DNA of 64,000 bases from Spirochaetota bacterium (GCA_016932015.1 JAFGDQ010000001.1:37753-101752); one strand, 5' to 3'; shown: positions 45,875-55,758, numbered from the stretch's first letter. The notes: generated by a model not told the origin, from the letters alone. Numbers and translations: made by a program.

Positions 45875-46693
45875 ATGAAGATTTTCATCGACAGCGCCGA
45901 TATTGATGAAATTAAGCTAGCATTTGACTGGGGCATTGCTGATGGAGTAACTACCAATCCATCGCTTTTAAAAGCGGCTGTAAACAGGCAGATTAAAGCC
46001 GGTAAAAACCTGGATATCAGGGAATATCTGAAGTCAATTCTTGAAATTGCAGGCAAAACACCTGTAAGCCTGGAAGTTACCGAGACATCAGCTGAAGGCA
46101 TGCTCGAACAGGGCGAAAGGATTTATGATATGTTTCACCAGGCTTCCAACAATGTTAATATTAAAATACCTGTAAACCCGGCTTTTCAGAATGAAGATAC
46201 AACTCACTTTGACGGAATTAAAGTAATCAAAAAACTTACGGAACAGGGTATACCGGTAAACTGCACACTTATATTTTCACCTGAGCAGGCGCTGCTTGCA
46301 GCAAAAGCCGGAGCAACATTTATCAGCCCCTTCGCAGGACGTGTTGATGATGATCTGAGAAAAAACGCGGGCGAAGAATTTCAGAAATCCGACTATTACC
46401 CTGCAGAAGGCCGTGAAAAAAACGGTAAACTGCTTGAAGACAACGGAATTGTTTCCGGTATTGACCTTGTGTGCAAATGCGTTGATATTATTGAACTGTA
46501 CGGTTATAAATCGGAAATCATTGCAGCTTCACTTAGAAATACGCGCCAGACAAGGGAAGCAGCACTGTCGGGAGCTCACATCGCGACCCTTCCGTTTGGT
46601 GTGATTAAGGACATGCTTAAGCATCACAAAACATATGAAGGAATGAAAGCTTTTACTGCTGACATTGTTGAAGAATATGCCAATTTAAAATAA
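45875..46693 (+). CDS. Transaldolase, TalC-like
   Basis: A 272-residue enzyme of the small transaldolase/fructose-6-phosphate aldolase group, acting in the non-oxidative pentose phosphate pathway. It begins MKIFIDSADIDEI and has DGVTTNPSLL. Lys97 in NVNIKIPVN forms the Schiff base. GIPVNCTLIFSPEQAL and FISPFAGRVDD complete the barrel. At 272 residues it is longer than the usual ~215 of TalC, with insertions near residues 34-50 and 165-190. AGGAGG lies 9 nt before the ATG. It lies 15 bp upstream of pgi, so fructose 6-phosphate metabolism links the pair. Confidence 0.9.
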   Translation: MKIFIDSADIDEIKLAFDWGIADGVTTNPSLLKAAVNRQIKAGKNLDIREYLKSILEIAGKTPVSLEVTETSAEGMLEQGERIYDMFHQASNNVNIKIPVNPAFQNEDTTHFDGIKVIKKLTEQGIPVNCTLIFSPEQALLAAKAGATFISPFAGRVDDDLRKNAGEEFQKSDYYPAEGREKNGKLLEDNGIVSGIDLVCKCVDIIELYGYKSEIIAASLRNTRQTREAALSGAHIATLPFGVIKDMLKHHKTYEGMKAFTADIVEEYANLK

Positions 46694-46708
46694 CCGCTTA
46701 TAAAAATA

Positions 46709-48361
46709 ATGCTCGAAAAAATTAATCCGGTAACAACAAAAGCCTGGTCAAATCTGAATAATCATTTTTCAGAAATGAAGAACAGACATATGAAAGACCT
46801 GTTCAAAGAAGACAGTGAAAGATTTAACAAATTTTCTCTTCAGTTTAATGACATCTTCCTGGATTATTCAAAAAACATACTGACTGAAAAAACTGTAAAC
46901 CTGCTTCTTGACCTTGCTGGCGAAGTCCGCTTAAGAGATGCCATAGACAAAATGTTTACCGGTAAAAAAATAAACGAGACTGAAAACAGAGCGGTACTTC
47001 ATACAGCGCTGCGCAACAGATCAAATTATCAGATTTTTGTTGAGGGCAAAGATGTTATGCCGGATGTGAATAAAGTCCTGAAACAGATGGCATCATTCTC
47101 CGGCAGAATACTGAACAAAGAATGGGCAGGATATACCGGCAAACCGATAACAGACATTGTTAATATCGGAATAGGGGGATCTGACCTGGGCCCGGTCATG
47201 GTTACGGAAGCATTAAAGCCTTATAAGCATCCGGATATAAATGCTCATTTTGTTTCCAATGTCGATGCTGCTCATATTACTGAAACATTAAAGCATCTGA
47301 ATCCTGAGACTGCGTTATTTATAATCGCGTCCAAAACATTCACTACTCAGGAAACCATGACCAATGCAAACAGCGCCCGGTCATGGTTTCTTAAAAAAGC
47401 AAAAGATGAATCCGATGTTGCAAAACACTTTGTCGCTGTTTCCACAAACACTGAAGCTGTCCGGGAGTTCGGAATTGATCCGGATAATATGTTTGAATTC
47501 TGGGACTGGGTAGGCGGGCGATATTCGCTATGGTCCGCAATCGGCCTTTCAATAGCCTGTATAATCGGATACAATAATTTTATTGAGATGCTTGAAGGAG
47601 CTCATGCGATGGATTTGCACTTCAGGGAAGCTTCTTTTGAAAAAAATATTCCGGTTCTCCTCGGACTTATCGGAATATGGTATAATAATTTCTTTGAAGC
47701 TGAAACTGAAGCAATACTCCCGTACGACCAGTATCTGCACAGATTTCCCGCTTATTTTCAGCAGGGGGACATGGAAAGTAACGGCAAAAGCACGGACAGA
47801 AACGGGAGAAAAATTGCATATCAGACAGGGCCTGTTATATGGGGCGAACCGGGCACAAACGGACAGCATGCCTTTTATCAGCTGATCCATCAGGGCACAA
47901 AACTCATCCCATGCGATTTTCTCGCGCCATGCATCAGCCATAATCCGGTTGGGAACCATCACAATATTCTTCTGTCAAATTTCTTTGCCCAGACAGAAGC
48001 ACTAATGAACGGTAAGACAGAAAAGGAAGTTGAAGACGAACTTACTTCTGCAGGAATGAGCTTGCAAAAAATTGAAAGCCTTAAACCTTTTAAAATATTC
48101 AACGGCAACAAACCTACAAACTCAATACTTTACAAAAAACTAACTCCGTCTACACTCGGAAGCCTTATTGCAATGTACGAGCATAAAATATTCACGCAGG
48201 GAATTATCTGGAACATTTTCAGCTTTGACCAGTGGGGTGTTGAATTAGGCAAAGAACTGGCAAAAAAAATTCTTCCTGAACTTGCGGACGATTCTGTATC
48301 TTCAGAACATGACTCATCAACCAGCGGGCTGATAAATACATATAAAAAGATGAAACTGTAA
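46709..48361 (+). CDS. pgi: Glucose-6-phosphate isomerase
   Basis: A 550-residue enzyme that interconverts glucose 6-phosphate and fructose 6-phosphate. Signatures include [14 protein letters not shown], the [16 protein letters not shown] block, [18 protein letters not shown] with the base Glu and ring-opening His, and the C-terminal [10 protein letters not shown]. It is full length for the large Pgi type. It is co-transcribed with the transaldolase gene 15 bp upstream. Confidence 0.97.
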   Translation: MLEKINPVTTKAWSNLNNHFSEMKNRHMKDLFKEDSERFNKFSLQFNDIFLDYSKNILTEKTVNLLLDLAGEVRLRDAIDKMFTGKKINETENRAVLHTALRNRSNYQIFVEGKDVMPDVNKVLKQMASFSGRILNKEWAGYTGKPITDIVNIGIGGSDLGPVMVTEALKPYKHPDINAHFVSNVDAAHITETLKHLNPETALFIIASKTFTTQETMTNANSARSWFLKKAKDESDVAKHFVAVSTNTEAVREFGIDPDNMFEFWDWVGGRYSLWSAIGLSIACIIGYNNFIEMLEGAHAMDLHFREASFEKNIPVLLGLIGIWYNNFFEAETEAILPYDQYLHRFPAYFQQGDMESNGKSTDRNGRKIAYQTGPVIWGEPGTNGQHAFYQLIHQGTKLIPCDFLAPCISHNPVGNHHNILLSNFFAQTEALMNGKTEKEVEDELTSAGMSLQKIESLKPFKIFNGNKPTNSILYKKLTPSTLGSLIAMYEHKIFTQGIIWNIFSFDQWGVELGKELAKKILPELADDSVSSEHDSSTSGLINTYKKMKL

Positions 48362-48405
48362 AAATAGCATGGGAATTTCCGTTAAGGACTAATTAAAGTA
48401 TTAAA

Positions 48406-48957
48406 ATGAATAAAAACGACAGCAAAGCCGCTATAAGACAAATACTGGATGAATTCTTCGAAAATGCATCACAGGAGGATATATTAGAACTACAGGCATT
48501 GCTTGAAAAACGCGGGAAAGTCAGCTCTTTAAACGGAATAAACCCGAAGGCAATGGCTTCAAAATACGCTAAAAATCTTTACAACCAAATGGGCCTTACT
48601 AATAATATAATTACAAAAACAGCGCGGGATACGGTTCGTACGATGATACTGCAGTATGATCCCAATATTCCTGAAGAACAGATAAATGTACTGCTTAATC
48701 AGTGGGTACCCAAAAAGCAGAACTCTTGGAAAAAAATCCCTGCTGAAGTATTAAAGACGATGATTGCCCAGTTTACAGCTTACGGCAGGGGAGAACTGAA
48801 TGAGCAGCAGCTTAAGGATTTCCCCAAAGACTGGGCAAAAAAATACTGGGTCAATTTTCCGGAAGGAATACAGAGACTGATTGAATCCCATATCAGAGGA
48901 AGAATAGGTTCACAGCTTTTCTGGAATTCCATAGACGAATTTCTTGGAAGACAATAA
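48406..48957 (+). CDS. Protein of unknown function
   Basis: A 183-residue soluble, helical protein without a signal peptide. Acidic helices (ASQEDILELQALLEKR) are followed by a middle region with IPEEQINVLLNQWVP and a basic C-terminal part. No family recognised. It is 44 bp after pgi and 15 bp before the next gene, with which it probably forms an operon. Confidence 0.68.
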   Translation: MNKNDSKAAIRQILDEFFENASQEDILELQALLEKRGKVSSLNGINPKAMASKYAKNLYNQMGLTNNIITKTARDTVRTMILQYDPNIPEEQINVLLNQWVPKKQNSWKKIPAEVLKTMIAQFTAYGRGELNEQQLKDFPKDWAKKYWVNFPEGIQRLIESHIRGRIGSQLFWNSIDEFLGRQ

Positions 48958-48972
48958 AAAAGGAGAAGACAT

Positions 48973-49323
48973 ATGTCACTAATAAACGATCTTAAACACT
49001 CATTTCTCAGAGCTGGCAAAGTAATTGTGGATAAAACCGGAGACTACTCAAGAATAGCAAGACTTTCACTCGACAACAAAAAATACGAAAGCGACATAGA
49101 CAAAAAGGAAACAGAAACCGGAAAGCTTGTTTTCGAATATATGCGCAAAGGTGATACGACACTTGATCTAAAAGACAAAAATCTGACAGATACTCTTGTA
49201 ACAATTAATGAACTTGAAAAAAAAATTGCTGATAATAAATCGGAAATTGAGCAGCTGAAAAAGTCAGAACAAACAGAGAAAAAAAAAGATAATGAAGAAC
49301 AGAATAAAAATCAGGAAAGCTGA
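48973..49323 (+). CDS. Small coiled-coil protein of unknown function
   Basis: A 116-residue protein. Its basic N-terminal region reads LRAGKVIVDKTGDYSRIARLS, and an uninterrupted coiled coil of Lys, Glu and Leu follows to the end. AGGAG lies 6 nt before the ATG. Similar N-termini occur in small zinc-ribbon or phage-shock-like proteins, but no cysteines are present here. The function is not known. Confidence 0.68.
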   Translation: MSLINDLKHSFLRAGKVIVDKTGDYSRIARLSLDNKKYESDIDKKETETGKLVFEYMRKGDTTLDLKDKNLTDTLVTINELEKKIADNKSEIEQLKKSEQTEKKKDNEEQNKNQES

Positions 49324-49345
49324 ACAGAAATTATGAGAACCTTTT

Positions 49346-49993
49346 TTATTTAAAGACCTCTCCTGCTTCCTTATACCATAAAATAAAGTCCATATGGTCC
49401 AGCGGGATACCGATCTTTCTGCTGAATGACCTGAACCGGTCTTCAATTTCAAGGTATTTCTTTCTTGTAATGGACTGAGGCACTTCTTCAATAACTCCCA
49501 GAAGCTTCAGGTTCTTGAGTATATGCCTGTCAAGGATTGCTATGTCTTCACCAAGGCCAATGTTTCTCAGGAAATGGCTGGCCTCCTTAAACCCGTAGCC
49601 TTTTATTTCATTTACGAGCCAGTTCCTTTTTTCAATAATATCAGGATGCGTTTCAAGGCTCTTCCTTAATGATAGACCGCCGTTTCCTAAAAACTTCTCC
49701 CTTGCATTGATCAGGTACTCTGTTTTTTTATTTTTAAATCTTACGATATTCAGTTCACAGTTGATGTCTCCGTACTCACCGCATGTAAGCAGGTTTTTCT
49801 CTTTCAAATTACAAATCGCCTTCCAGCCCGATCTTGCTTTTGACTGCGGAGTAAGAATGCAGAATGCCAGTTCAGTAAACAGCTCCTCTTCAGTTCCGTT
49901 CTTCCAGATCCTTTTAAAACACAAAATCTGTTTTTCGATATCTGCTTTTATGTTTTTATAGATTTCTTTTATCTCTTTAAAATTAGAACCCAA
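49346..49993 (-). CDS. 8-oxoguanine DNA glycosylase/AP lyase, Ogg2 type
   Basis: A base-excision repair enzyme of the helix-hairpin-helix superfamily, closest to the archaeal-type Ogg2. IKGYGFKEASHFLRNIG is the hairpin with catalytic Lys136, and AILDRHILKNL carries Asp155 (numbering from the chosen start). I start at a TTG at 49993, one base after the mpl stop, with AGGGA upstream; this gives 215 residues, the usual Ogg2 size. An ATG at 50071 would add 26 residues inside mpl with no ribosome binding site. It is co-transcribed with mpl. Confidence 0.85.
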   Translation of the reverse strand: MGSNFKEIKEIYKNIKADIEKQILCFKRIWKNGTEEELFTELAFCILTPQSKARSGWKAICNLKEKNLLTCGEYGDINCELNIVRFKNKKTEYLINAREKFLGNGGLSLRKSLETHPDIIEKRNWLVNEIKGYGFKEASHFLRNIGLGEDIAILDRHILKNLKLLGVIEEVPQSITRKKYLEIEDRFRSFSRKIGIPLDHMDFILWYKEAGEVFK

Positions 49994-49994
49994 T

Positions 49995-51383
49995 CTAATT
50001 CCCTGCCCTTGAAATAATTTTTGCGTAAATTCCGTCAAAGCCTCCGTTAGACATAATTGCAATAATGTCATTATCAGTTGTCAGATTATCGAAAATATTA
50101 TCAATAATTAAATCAACATCATTGTATATTTCCGCTTCTTTATTCTTTTTCCTGATACTGTTAACAACAGATTCAATATCAATTCTTTCATCCCGGGGTA
50201 CTGAATTTAAATTGAAAGGATTCTTTATCAGTATCCTGTCTGCAGAATTAAAAGCATCAGGCAGCTCGTTTTGAAAAACATTTCTTCTGCTGGTAGCAGA
50301 CCTTGGTTCATATACTGCCCAGATCATGGACTCAGGGAATCGTCTTCTCAGCTCATTCAGAAAAAAATTAATCGCTGTCGGATGATGAGCAAAGTCCTCA
50401 TAAATACGCAGCCCCTTATTTTCAAATATCAGCTCCTGTCTCCTTTTTACTCCTTCAAATGTTTCCACAGCCTTTACTATGCGGTCTTTTTCAATTCCAA
50501 GCTCAAGTGCCATTGCAGCAGCTGCGGTTATATTTGCCAGGTTGTAATCACCCAGTAGCTTTGTTTTAAATTCAATAGTTCCGGATTTTTCAGAGATTAT
50601 CCGGAAGAACGAGAATGAACCGGAATATTCTGTAAATTTATAATTATAACCGGAACTGATTTGCCCGTAGGACGTACAAACTGAAAACGAATCCTTAACC
50701 GCATATTCAAGATTATTGTATTCTGAAGAATAAATAACATGGCCTCTGGAAGGGATAATATTTACAAGCCGTTTAAACCAGAGTTTAATTTCATCCAGAG
50801 ATGAATATATATCAGCATGATCGAATTCAAGAGAAGTCAGAATCAAATGCTGCGGCTTGTATAAAATAAACTTGGGTATCTTTTCAAAAAAAGCGGAATC
50901 ATATTCATCGCCTTCAATAATAAAATACTTCCCCTTCCCTATCTTGAAGTTCGAATTCAGATTTTTTGAAACTCCGCCTATTAAACATGACGGATCCTCC
51001 CCTGCACTTTCGAGAATATGAAAAAGAAGGGCTGTAGTTGTAGTTTTCCCGTGAGTTCCTGATACCGCTATTGTCTCTTTATCTTTTAAAAAAAAGTTAC
51101 GCAAAGCCTGTGCCATAGAAATATACGGCAGCCCTGAATCAAGAACAAATTCCGCTTCCGGATTCCCCCTGCTGACAGCGTTTCCAATTATAACAAGTTC
51201 AGGACTTCCGACATTATCTGCATCATATCCGTTATAAATCTTTATCCCCCACTCTGTCAGCTTATCGCTCATGGGCGGGTAAACGTTTGCATCAGAGCCC
51301 GTTACATTATGTCCCATTGCTTTTAGCATTCCAGCGAGAGTCCCCATCGCGATCCCGCAAACGCCGATCATATGTATATTCAT
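49995..51383 (-). CDS. mpl: UDP-MurNAc:L-Ala-gamma-D-Glu-meso-DAP ligase (murein peptide ligase)
   Basis: A 462-residue Mur-ligase-family enzyme that re-attaches recovered tripeptide to UDP-MurNAc. The N-terminal domain begins IHMIGVCGIAMGTLAGML. The ATP loop GTHGKTTTT is at 109-117, and GDEYDSAFFEK, DFAHHPTAI and YEPRSATSRRNVFQ are characteristic of Mpl and separate it from MurC. It works in wall recycling, consistent with the NamZ-like protein (6879) and the amidase (57140) in this window. The peptide's third residue cannot be told; many spirochaetes use ornithine. Confidence 0.93.
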   Translation of the reverse strand: MNIHMIGVCGIAMGTLAGMLKAMGHNVTGSDANVYPPMSDKLTEWGIKIYNGYDADNVGSPELVIIGNAVSRGNPEAEFVLDSGLPYISMAQALRNFFLKDKETIAVSGTHGKTTTTALLFHILESAGEDPSCLIGGVSKNLNSNFKIGKGKYFIIEGDEYDSAFFEKIPKFILYKPQHLILTSLEFDHADIYSSLDEIKLWFKRLVNIIPSRGHVIYSSEYNNLEYAVKDSFSVCTSYGQISSGYNYKFTEYSGSFSFFRIISEKSGTIEFKTKLLGDYNLANITAAAAMALELGIEKDRIVKAVETFEGVKRRQELIFENKGLRIYEDFAHHPTAINFFLNELRRRFPESMIWAVYEPRSATSRRNVFQNELPDAFNSADRILIKNPFNLNSVPRDERIDIESVVNSIRKKNKEAEIYNDVDLIIDNIFDNLTTDNDIIAIMSNGGFDGIYAKIISRAGN

Positions 51384-51491
51384 ATAATTTATTCATGAAA
51401 AATAAAAAAATTGAGTAAAGCGGCAAAAAATAATTATCCATTTAAAGGAAACAGCAGGTAAAGCTGTTGGCCTTATTTTAAATATTTTAAT

Positions 51492-52391
51492 TTAAACTTT
51501 GTCTTTCAACAGTCTGTAGTTTCTATATTCACCTGGATAATATCCGGAGATCTTTCCTATCCTGTCCTGAATACGGCGCCTTATATCACGTGTGTTAGGT
51601 TTGTAATCCACCATCGAAGGATTAAAGTCGTTCTTAAACTCAGCGACCTTCTTTTTCATAACAGCAGGATGTTCACCTGTAAAACGCTTCATGCATTTTG
51701 TGTCCATCTCATTAAGATAGCTGTAATCAGAAGCATGAACATCTTTAAGAAATCCTTTGCCGTGATGAAGCTCATCGTGCTGCCTTCTCTTTTCAGCCAT
51801 AACTTCAGGCGACCTGACCCAGCCATAGTGAAAAATTCTCGCGCCTGAATCAATGACGTTTATCTTGCGGCCGTCAACCCTAAAGCTCTGGGCCGAACGC
51901 CATGATGAAATTCCTCTGTGATTTCTGATAAGGCGAATCTCTTTCCTGTACCAGTTATATGAATCGCCGTACCAGTCATAATTGCCGAAGAAATGAGTAT
52001 AATCAAAAAGCATCCCCTCAACGTCATCATCATCCCTGAATTTCTCGCATAAGCTGACGAGCCTGTTCTGATCCTTTTCATGAAAAACTTCATCAGCCTG
52101 AATATAAAAAGCCCACCATCCCGTGCATTGAAATAAAGCTATGTTGGACTGAACAGCAAGAATCCTGCCTTTAACTGTGAAACGCGGGTCCCAGACAGTT
52201 TCTATTATCCTGATTTTTTTACTGCCGATTTTTCTGATTGATTCTAAGGTATTGTCTTCCGATTTCCCTACCGTTATAACAAATTCATCAACAACAGGAA
52301 GAACTGAGTGAATTGATTCAATCAGGGGGTATCCGAGTTTAATGCCGTTGCGTACCGTGGAAAATCCGGAAATTAGTTTGTCTTTTGGCAT
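51492..52391 (-). CDS. Glycosyltransferase, GT2-like
   Basis: A 299-residue cytosolic enzyme with a GT-A fold. FSTVRNGIKLGYPLIESI forms the nucleotide-binding start. YIQADEVFH takes the place of the DXD metal motif. The C-terminal half is rich in Trp and Tyr and unlike standard GT2 proteins, matching a group often annotated as glycosyltransferase family 2. The sugar and acceptor are unknown. It begins 1 bp after the stop of the next upstream gene (52393), so the two are co-transcribed. Confidence 0.78.
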   Translation of the reverse strand: MPKDKLISGFSTVRNGIKLGYPLIESIHSVLPVVDEFVITVGKSEDNTLESIRKIGSKKIRIIETVWDPRFTVKGRILAVQSNIALFQCTGWWAFYIQADEVFHEKDQNRLVSLCEKFRDDDDVEGMLFDYTHFFGNYDWYGDSYNWYRKEIRLIRNHRGISSWRSAQSFRVDGRKINVIDSGARIFHYGWVRSPEVMAEKRRQHDELHHGKGFLKDVHASDYSYLNEMDTKCMKRFTGEHPAVMKKKVAEFKNDFNPSMVDYKPNTRDIRRRIQDRIGKISGYYPGEYRNYRLLKDKV

Positions 52392-52392
52392 G

Positions 52393-52722
52393 TTATTTTT
52401 TTATACAGTCACTCTCTTTTATTATAACTATCTTATTGAGTATCTTTTTCTGTCCTTCAGTCTTATAATAAACGCTGACATACTGACAAATCTCGATTAT
52501 GCTTCTGTCTGCTTCCGAGCCGTCTTTTGCTATATAGTTAGTATCTTCTGTCAGATAAAAGGTGTGTTCAGTCCTGCCTTTCTTCACTTCAATGGTTTCA
52601 GTATTAATGTTGATTATTCTGCACCTGATTATTTTAGAATCACCGGTCTTTGGGAAAACTGTTAAATTCGAGATAAAGACAAACAATACAGCTATGAAGG
52701 ATATTGATATATACTTTTTCAT
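52393..52722 (-). CDS. Small secreted protein of unknown function
   Basis: A 109-residue protein with a signal peptide (MKKYISISF then hydrophobic to about residue 24, FPKTG) and a small mostly beta mature domain (IRCRIININTETIEVKKG). The size and strand pattern resemble an OB-like fold. GGAGG lies 7 nt before the ATG. It is one of a tight - strand run with the S2P protease and a glycosyltransferase. The family is not identified. Confidence 0.7.
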   Translation of the reverse strand: MKKYISISFIAVLFVFISNLTVFPKTGDSKIIRCRIININTETIEVKKGRTEHTFYLTEDTNYIAKDGSEADRSIIEICQYVSVYYKTEGQKKILNKIVIIKESDCIKK

Positions 52723-52744
52723 TTACAATCCTCCTTAATATTAT

Positions 52745-53458
52745 TTATGCTACCAGCTTTGCAATATCATTATATGTTGCGTATACGATCAACACAAGCA
52801 GAATCAGCCATCCGCCGATTGTAACAGGAATCTGAATTTTCTTTAGCTTTGGATGAATCTTCTCTAATATGTACAATAAAATTTTGCCGCCGTCAAGAGC
52901 AGGAATTGGGAACAAATTAAAAACAGCAAGATTAAGACTGAGCATTATAAGCAGATTAATGGCATTCAGTATTCCGGAATCAACAATCTTTCCGCCGACC
53001 GCAACAATACCGATAACTCCGGACAGACGTTCAGGGCTTATAAAAATCCGGGAAAGGCCATTAATAATTACAAGCATTGAGCTGAACACCTGAACTACAG
53101 GAGTAATTAATACAGAGGTAAAGGATATACCTGAATTAAAAATTCCAAGACCTGCAAGAGCAATCAGGGGAAGAAATATATTAGCGAAAGGGCCCCCGAT
53201 TGAGAATATCATTCGCTTGTAAACCGGAATATTAAAGAATTCCTTTTCATCTTTTACCTCAGGCATAACATAGCCTCCAAGAGGAATTAAAGAAATTCTG
53301 TATTCAGTTTCCTTTCTTTTCCATCTGAACAGTACCGGGCCGTACCCGATTGAAAAAGAGGCAATATTGATTCCCACTATCTTTGCAAAAATAAAATGTC
53401 CAAGCTCATGAAAAAATATTAAAAATCCTATTATTCCGATTATTATCAGATAATTCAT
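52745..53458 (-). CDS. Site-2 protease family (M50) membrane metalloprotease
   Basis: A 237-residue integral membrane zinc protease. HELGH (His17, Glu18, His21) lies in the first helix, and the second zinc motif NLFPIPALDGGK lies near residue 190. RseP-type enzymes carry one or two PDZ domains between these motifs (~450 residues). This protein has only about 45 soluble residues there, so it is a compact PDZ-less form. GGAGGG lies 6 nt before the ATG. Likely work is cleavage of a single-pass membrane protein. The client is unknown. Confidence 0.85.
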   Translation of the reverse strand: MNYLIIIGIIGFLIFFHELGHFIFAKIVGINIASFSIGYGPVLFRWKRKETEYRISLIPLGGYVMPEVKDEKEFFNIPVYKRMIFSIGGPFANIFLPLIALAGLGIFNSGISFTSVLITPVVQVFSSMLVIINGLSRIFISPERLSGVIGIVAVGGKIVDSGILNAINLLIMLSLNLAVFNLFPIPALDGGKILLYILEKIHPKLKKIQIPVTIGGWLILLVLIVYATYNDIAKLVA

Positions 53459-53672
53459 AAAACCCTCCGAAATATCAGCATTTTACAATTAAAAAAGTAC
53501 ATAAAATGTTTTTTTTATATCCATTGTGCTGATGCCCTGATTATTCCGTAAAATGCTATTGCTAAATAACTCTATATTTTTATTCAATATTTGTCAATAC
53601 CATTGTAAATATAAAACTCTTAAATATCTATAAACAACTTCAGAAAAAATTCAGTTTTGCAAAGCCGAACTA

Positions 53673-54971
53673 TCAGGAATCCGGGTTTTCCCTTCTGCTT
53701 TTTTCTATCTTTCTTCTCCATTTGGCTTTATCCGCTTTGGTCCAGCTTTCAACGACATGAGTTGAAATTTCCTTTTCATAATCCTTTCTGGTTTTTTTCT
53801 TCTTTTCTTTAACCTTTATGTGTTTAAGCTTTGAACTTTTTTCCTGAATTTCCTTCTGAGTAAGTGATGACTCACTTTGAAAAAAATCGCCGATAAAATC
53901 ATTGGCCGCTTTGCCTTTTATTACAGCATCAACAATTGCCATTACCCTTTTTTTATTAATCAGTTCTTCCAGTAAAATTTCCGGCAACCCTTCACTTCCA
54001 TGCACGGCTCCGGTCAGGGCACCAGTAATAGCGCAGAGAAGAGCCGCAGATCCTCCGCATTCGGCAGTACGGAATAAAGCCTCCGCAGATATATCAGCAT
54101 AATACCTGGAAAGAAAAACCGCATAAGGTATTATCGCAAGAGGATGATTTACAGTAGCCCTTGTAACAGATGTTTTAATCTTCGTATTGAGAAAATCTAT
54201 TATTTTTTTTTCGGCTTCAGCAGTATCTGTTATTTTTTCAATCTGTGTCAGTATGTTCCTTAAATTTTCAATGGAAGATACAAAATAATCCGGATTTATT
54301 CCATATTCAAATATTTTCGCATTATATAAACCATTTGCTTCAATAAGAGATTCGGCTTCAATAACTGCTGCGGAAAGTAATTCCGAAGCAGGAAAATTTT
54401 CCTCTTTTATTATCCGTCGAAGAAGAAGATTAAAAACCAATGAACCGGCTATTGAATCAGTATTCTTTGTAAATACTCCTGAAAAAGATAACAGGTTTAA
54501 AACATATTCTTCAAATGATTTCGTATCCTGAAAAGCAAGGGCAATTAAAACAACAGCGTTTGCCGCATCCGGTATTTTCATGGAATCATTATCCGCTTCA
54601 TATCCGGCCTTTGAGGACAGAATGAAAGTCTTCAGCATAATATCAGGATGCCTGAATATGCCTGTATCATTGCCCGGTGTATCGGGAGAATCGGCAACCA
54701 GCTGTAAAAAATCGGCACTGTTAATTCGCTTTGTACCGGCCAGATACAAAGACAGTAAAATCAGCAGCTGTGATGCTGAAGAGTAAAGACATGGTTTCCT
54801 CCAGTTTTGAAGTTTGCCTTTTAATCCTTCCGATGGATCAGTGTAATTAAGTATATTTTTGTAAACTGAATGTATATGAGCTTTGCTCATTCCGTCAAGA
54901 GTAATGCCTAGTGTATCACCAATTACCGCTCCCAGAAAAGCCCCTTTAATTTTATTCTGCCGGTTACTCAT
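53673..54971 (-). CDS. Degenerate ADP-ribosylglycohydrolase-like protein
   Basis: A 432-residue protein with the all-helical ARH fold (PF03747): IKGAFLGAVIGDTLG at the start and ITGALTGAVHGSEGLP later. The Mg2+ sites look lost. The usual [ST]DDT segment is replaced by YSSASQ (~63-68), and the usual GGDTDT is replaced by GGSAAL (306-311). It therefore may bind but not hydrolyse ADP-ribose. The last ~60 residues are a basic helical tail (VKEKKKKTRKDYEK). It is monocistronic, without a clear ribosome binding site. Confidence 0.75.
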   Translation of the reverse strand: MSNRQNKIKGAFLGAVIGDTLGITLDGMSKAHIHSVYKNILNYTDPSEGLKGKLQNWRKPCLYSSASQLLILLSLYLAGTKRINSADFLQLVADSPDTPGNDTGIFRHPDIMLKTFILSSKAGYEADNDSMKIPDAANAVVLIALAFQDTKSFEEYVLNLLSFSGVFTKNTDSIAGSLVFNLLLRRIIKEENFPASELLSAAVIEAESLIEANGLYNAKIFEYGINPDYFVSSIENLRNILTQIEKITDTAEAEKKIIDFLNTKIKTSVTRATVNHPLAIIPYAVFLSRYYADISAEALFRTAECGGSAALLCAITGALTGAVHGSEGLPEILLEELINKKRVMAIVDAVIKGKAANDFIGDFFQSESSLTQKEIQEKSSKLKHIKVKEKKKKTRKDYEKEISTHVVESWTKADKAKWRRKIEKSRRENPDS

Positions 54972-55102
54972 TCTATTAAAAATTTCCTTGTTTTAATTTT
55001 TTGTATGCATATAAATTGATTCTGCTATCATTTGCAGGAAAAATCAGTTAATAAAATAATATACCTGCCTTTACGCAAAATTTATAAGAATTTATTTTAA
55101 AA

Positions 55103-55684
55103 ATGAAAATTATTTCAGGATCATTAAGGGGAATAGAGATTCCGTTTGTAAACGAAAAATTCGATAACGCGAACACAACTCCTCAAAAAGTAAAAAAAGC
55201 GCTGTTTTCAATAATCGGAGAAAGACTCCCCGGAAGATCATTTCTTGATCTTTACGCCTGCTCAGGCCAGGTAGGAGTAGAGGCTATAAGCAGGGGTGCA
55301 AGTCCGGTTATTTTTTCGGAAATAGACCATAAAAGATATCAGTTTATCAAGTCTCTAATCGCTGCCTGGAATCTTAAAGAGAATGCACTGGTTTTAAATT
55401 ACCACGCTTTCAGATGTATGAGATTTCTTGAATCGAAAGACATTAAAATGGACTTTATTTATATTGACGCGCCGTATCCAAAGGATAGAAAAAATACTGA
55501 ACCATATGATCATATAATGAACGAACTGTTAAAATATGATATTCTGAAACAAAACGGGAAAATCATTATTCAGCATTTAAGTAAATCACTCCTGCAGATT
55601 GATCCTGATTCATACAGGCATATTTCAACAAAAGAATACGCAAAGAATGCTTTATCAATTTATAAAAAACAGGACAACCAATGA
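55103..55684 (+). CDS. rsmD: 16S rRNA (guanine966-N2)-methyltransferase RsmD family
   Basis: A 193-residue Rossmann methyltransferase. It begins MKIISGSLRGIEI, has TPQKVKKALFSIIG where the family has its RPT...REALF motif, and a SAM-binding FLDLYACSGQVGVEAISRGA. The catalytic motif is DAPYPKD in place of the common DPPY, so Pro is replaced by Ala at its second position. Function as RsmD is likely; the altered motif leaves some doubt. RNase P RNA follows on the same strand. Confidence 0.85.
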   Translation: MKIISGSLRGIEIPFVNEKFDNANTTPQKVKKALFSIIGERLPGRSFLDLYACSGQVGVEAISRGASPVIFSEIDHKRYQFIKSLIAAWNLKENALVLNYHAFRCMRFLESKDIKMDFIYIDAPYPKDRKNTEPYDHIMNELLKYDILKQNGKIIIQHLSKSLLQIDPDSYRHISTKEYAKNALSIYKKQDNQ

Positions 55685-55758
55685 GCCCAGCTCAGGATTA
55701 TTGCCTGGAAATAAATACAAAATGATTTTACTTCTTTAAAAAAATAATGCATATATTT

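Noticed and set aside
49994..50071. ATG start at 50071 for the Ogg2 glycosylase
   Set aside because: It would overlap mpl by 77 bp without a ribosome binding site and give an N-terminus foreign to the family.
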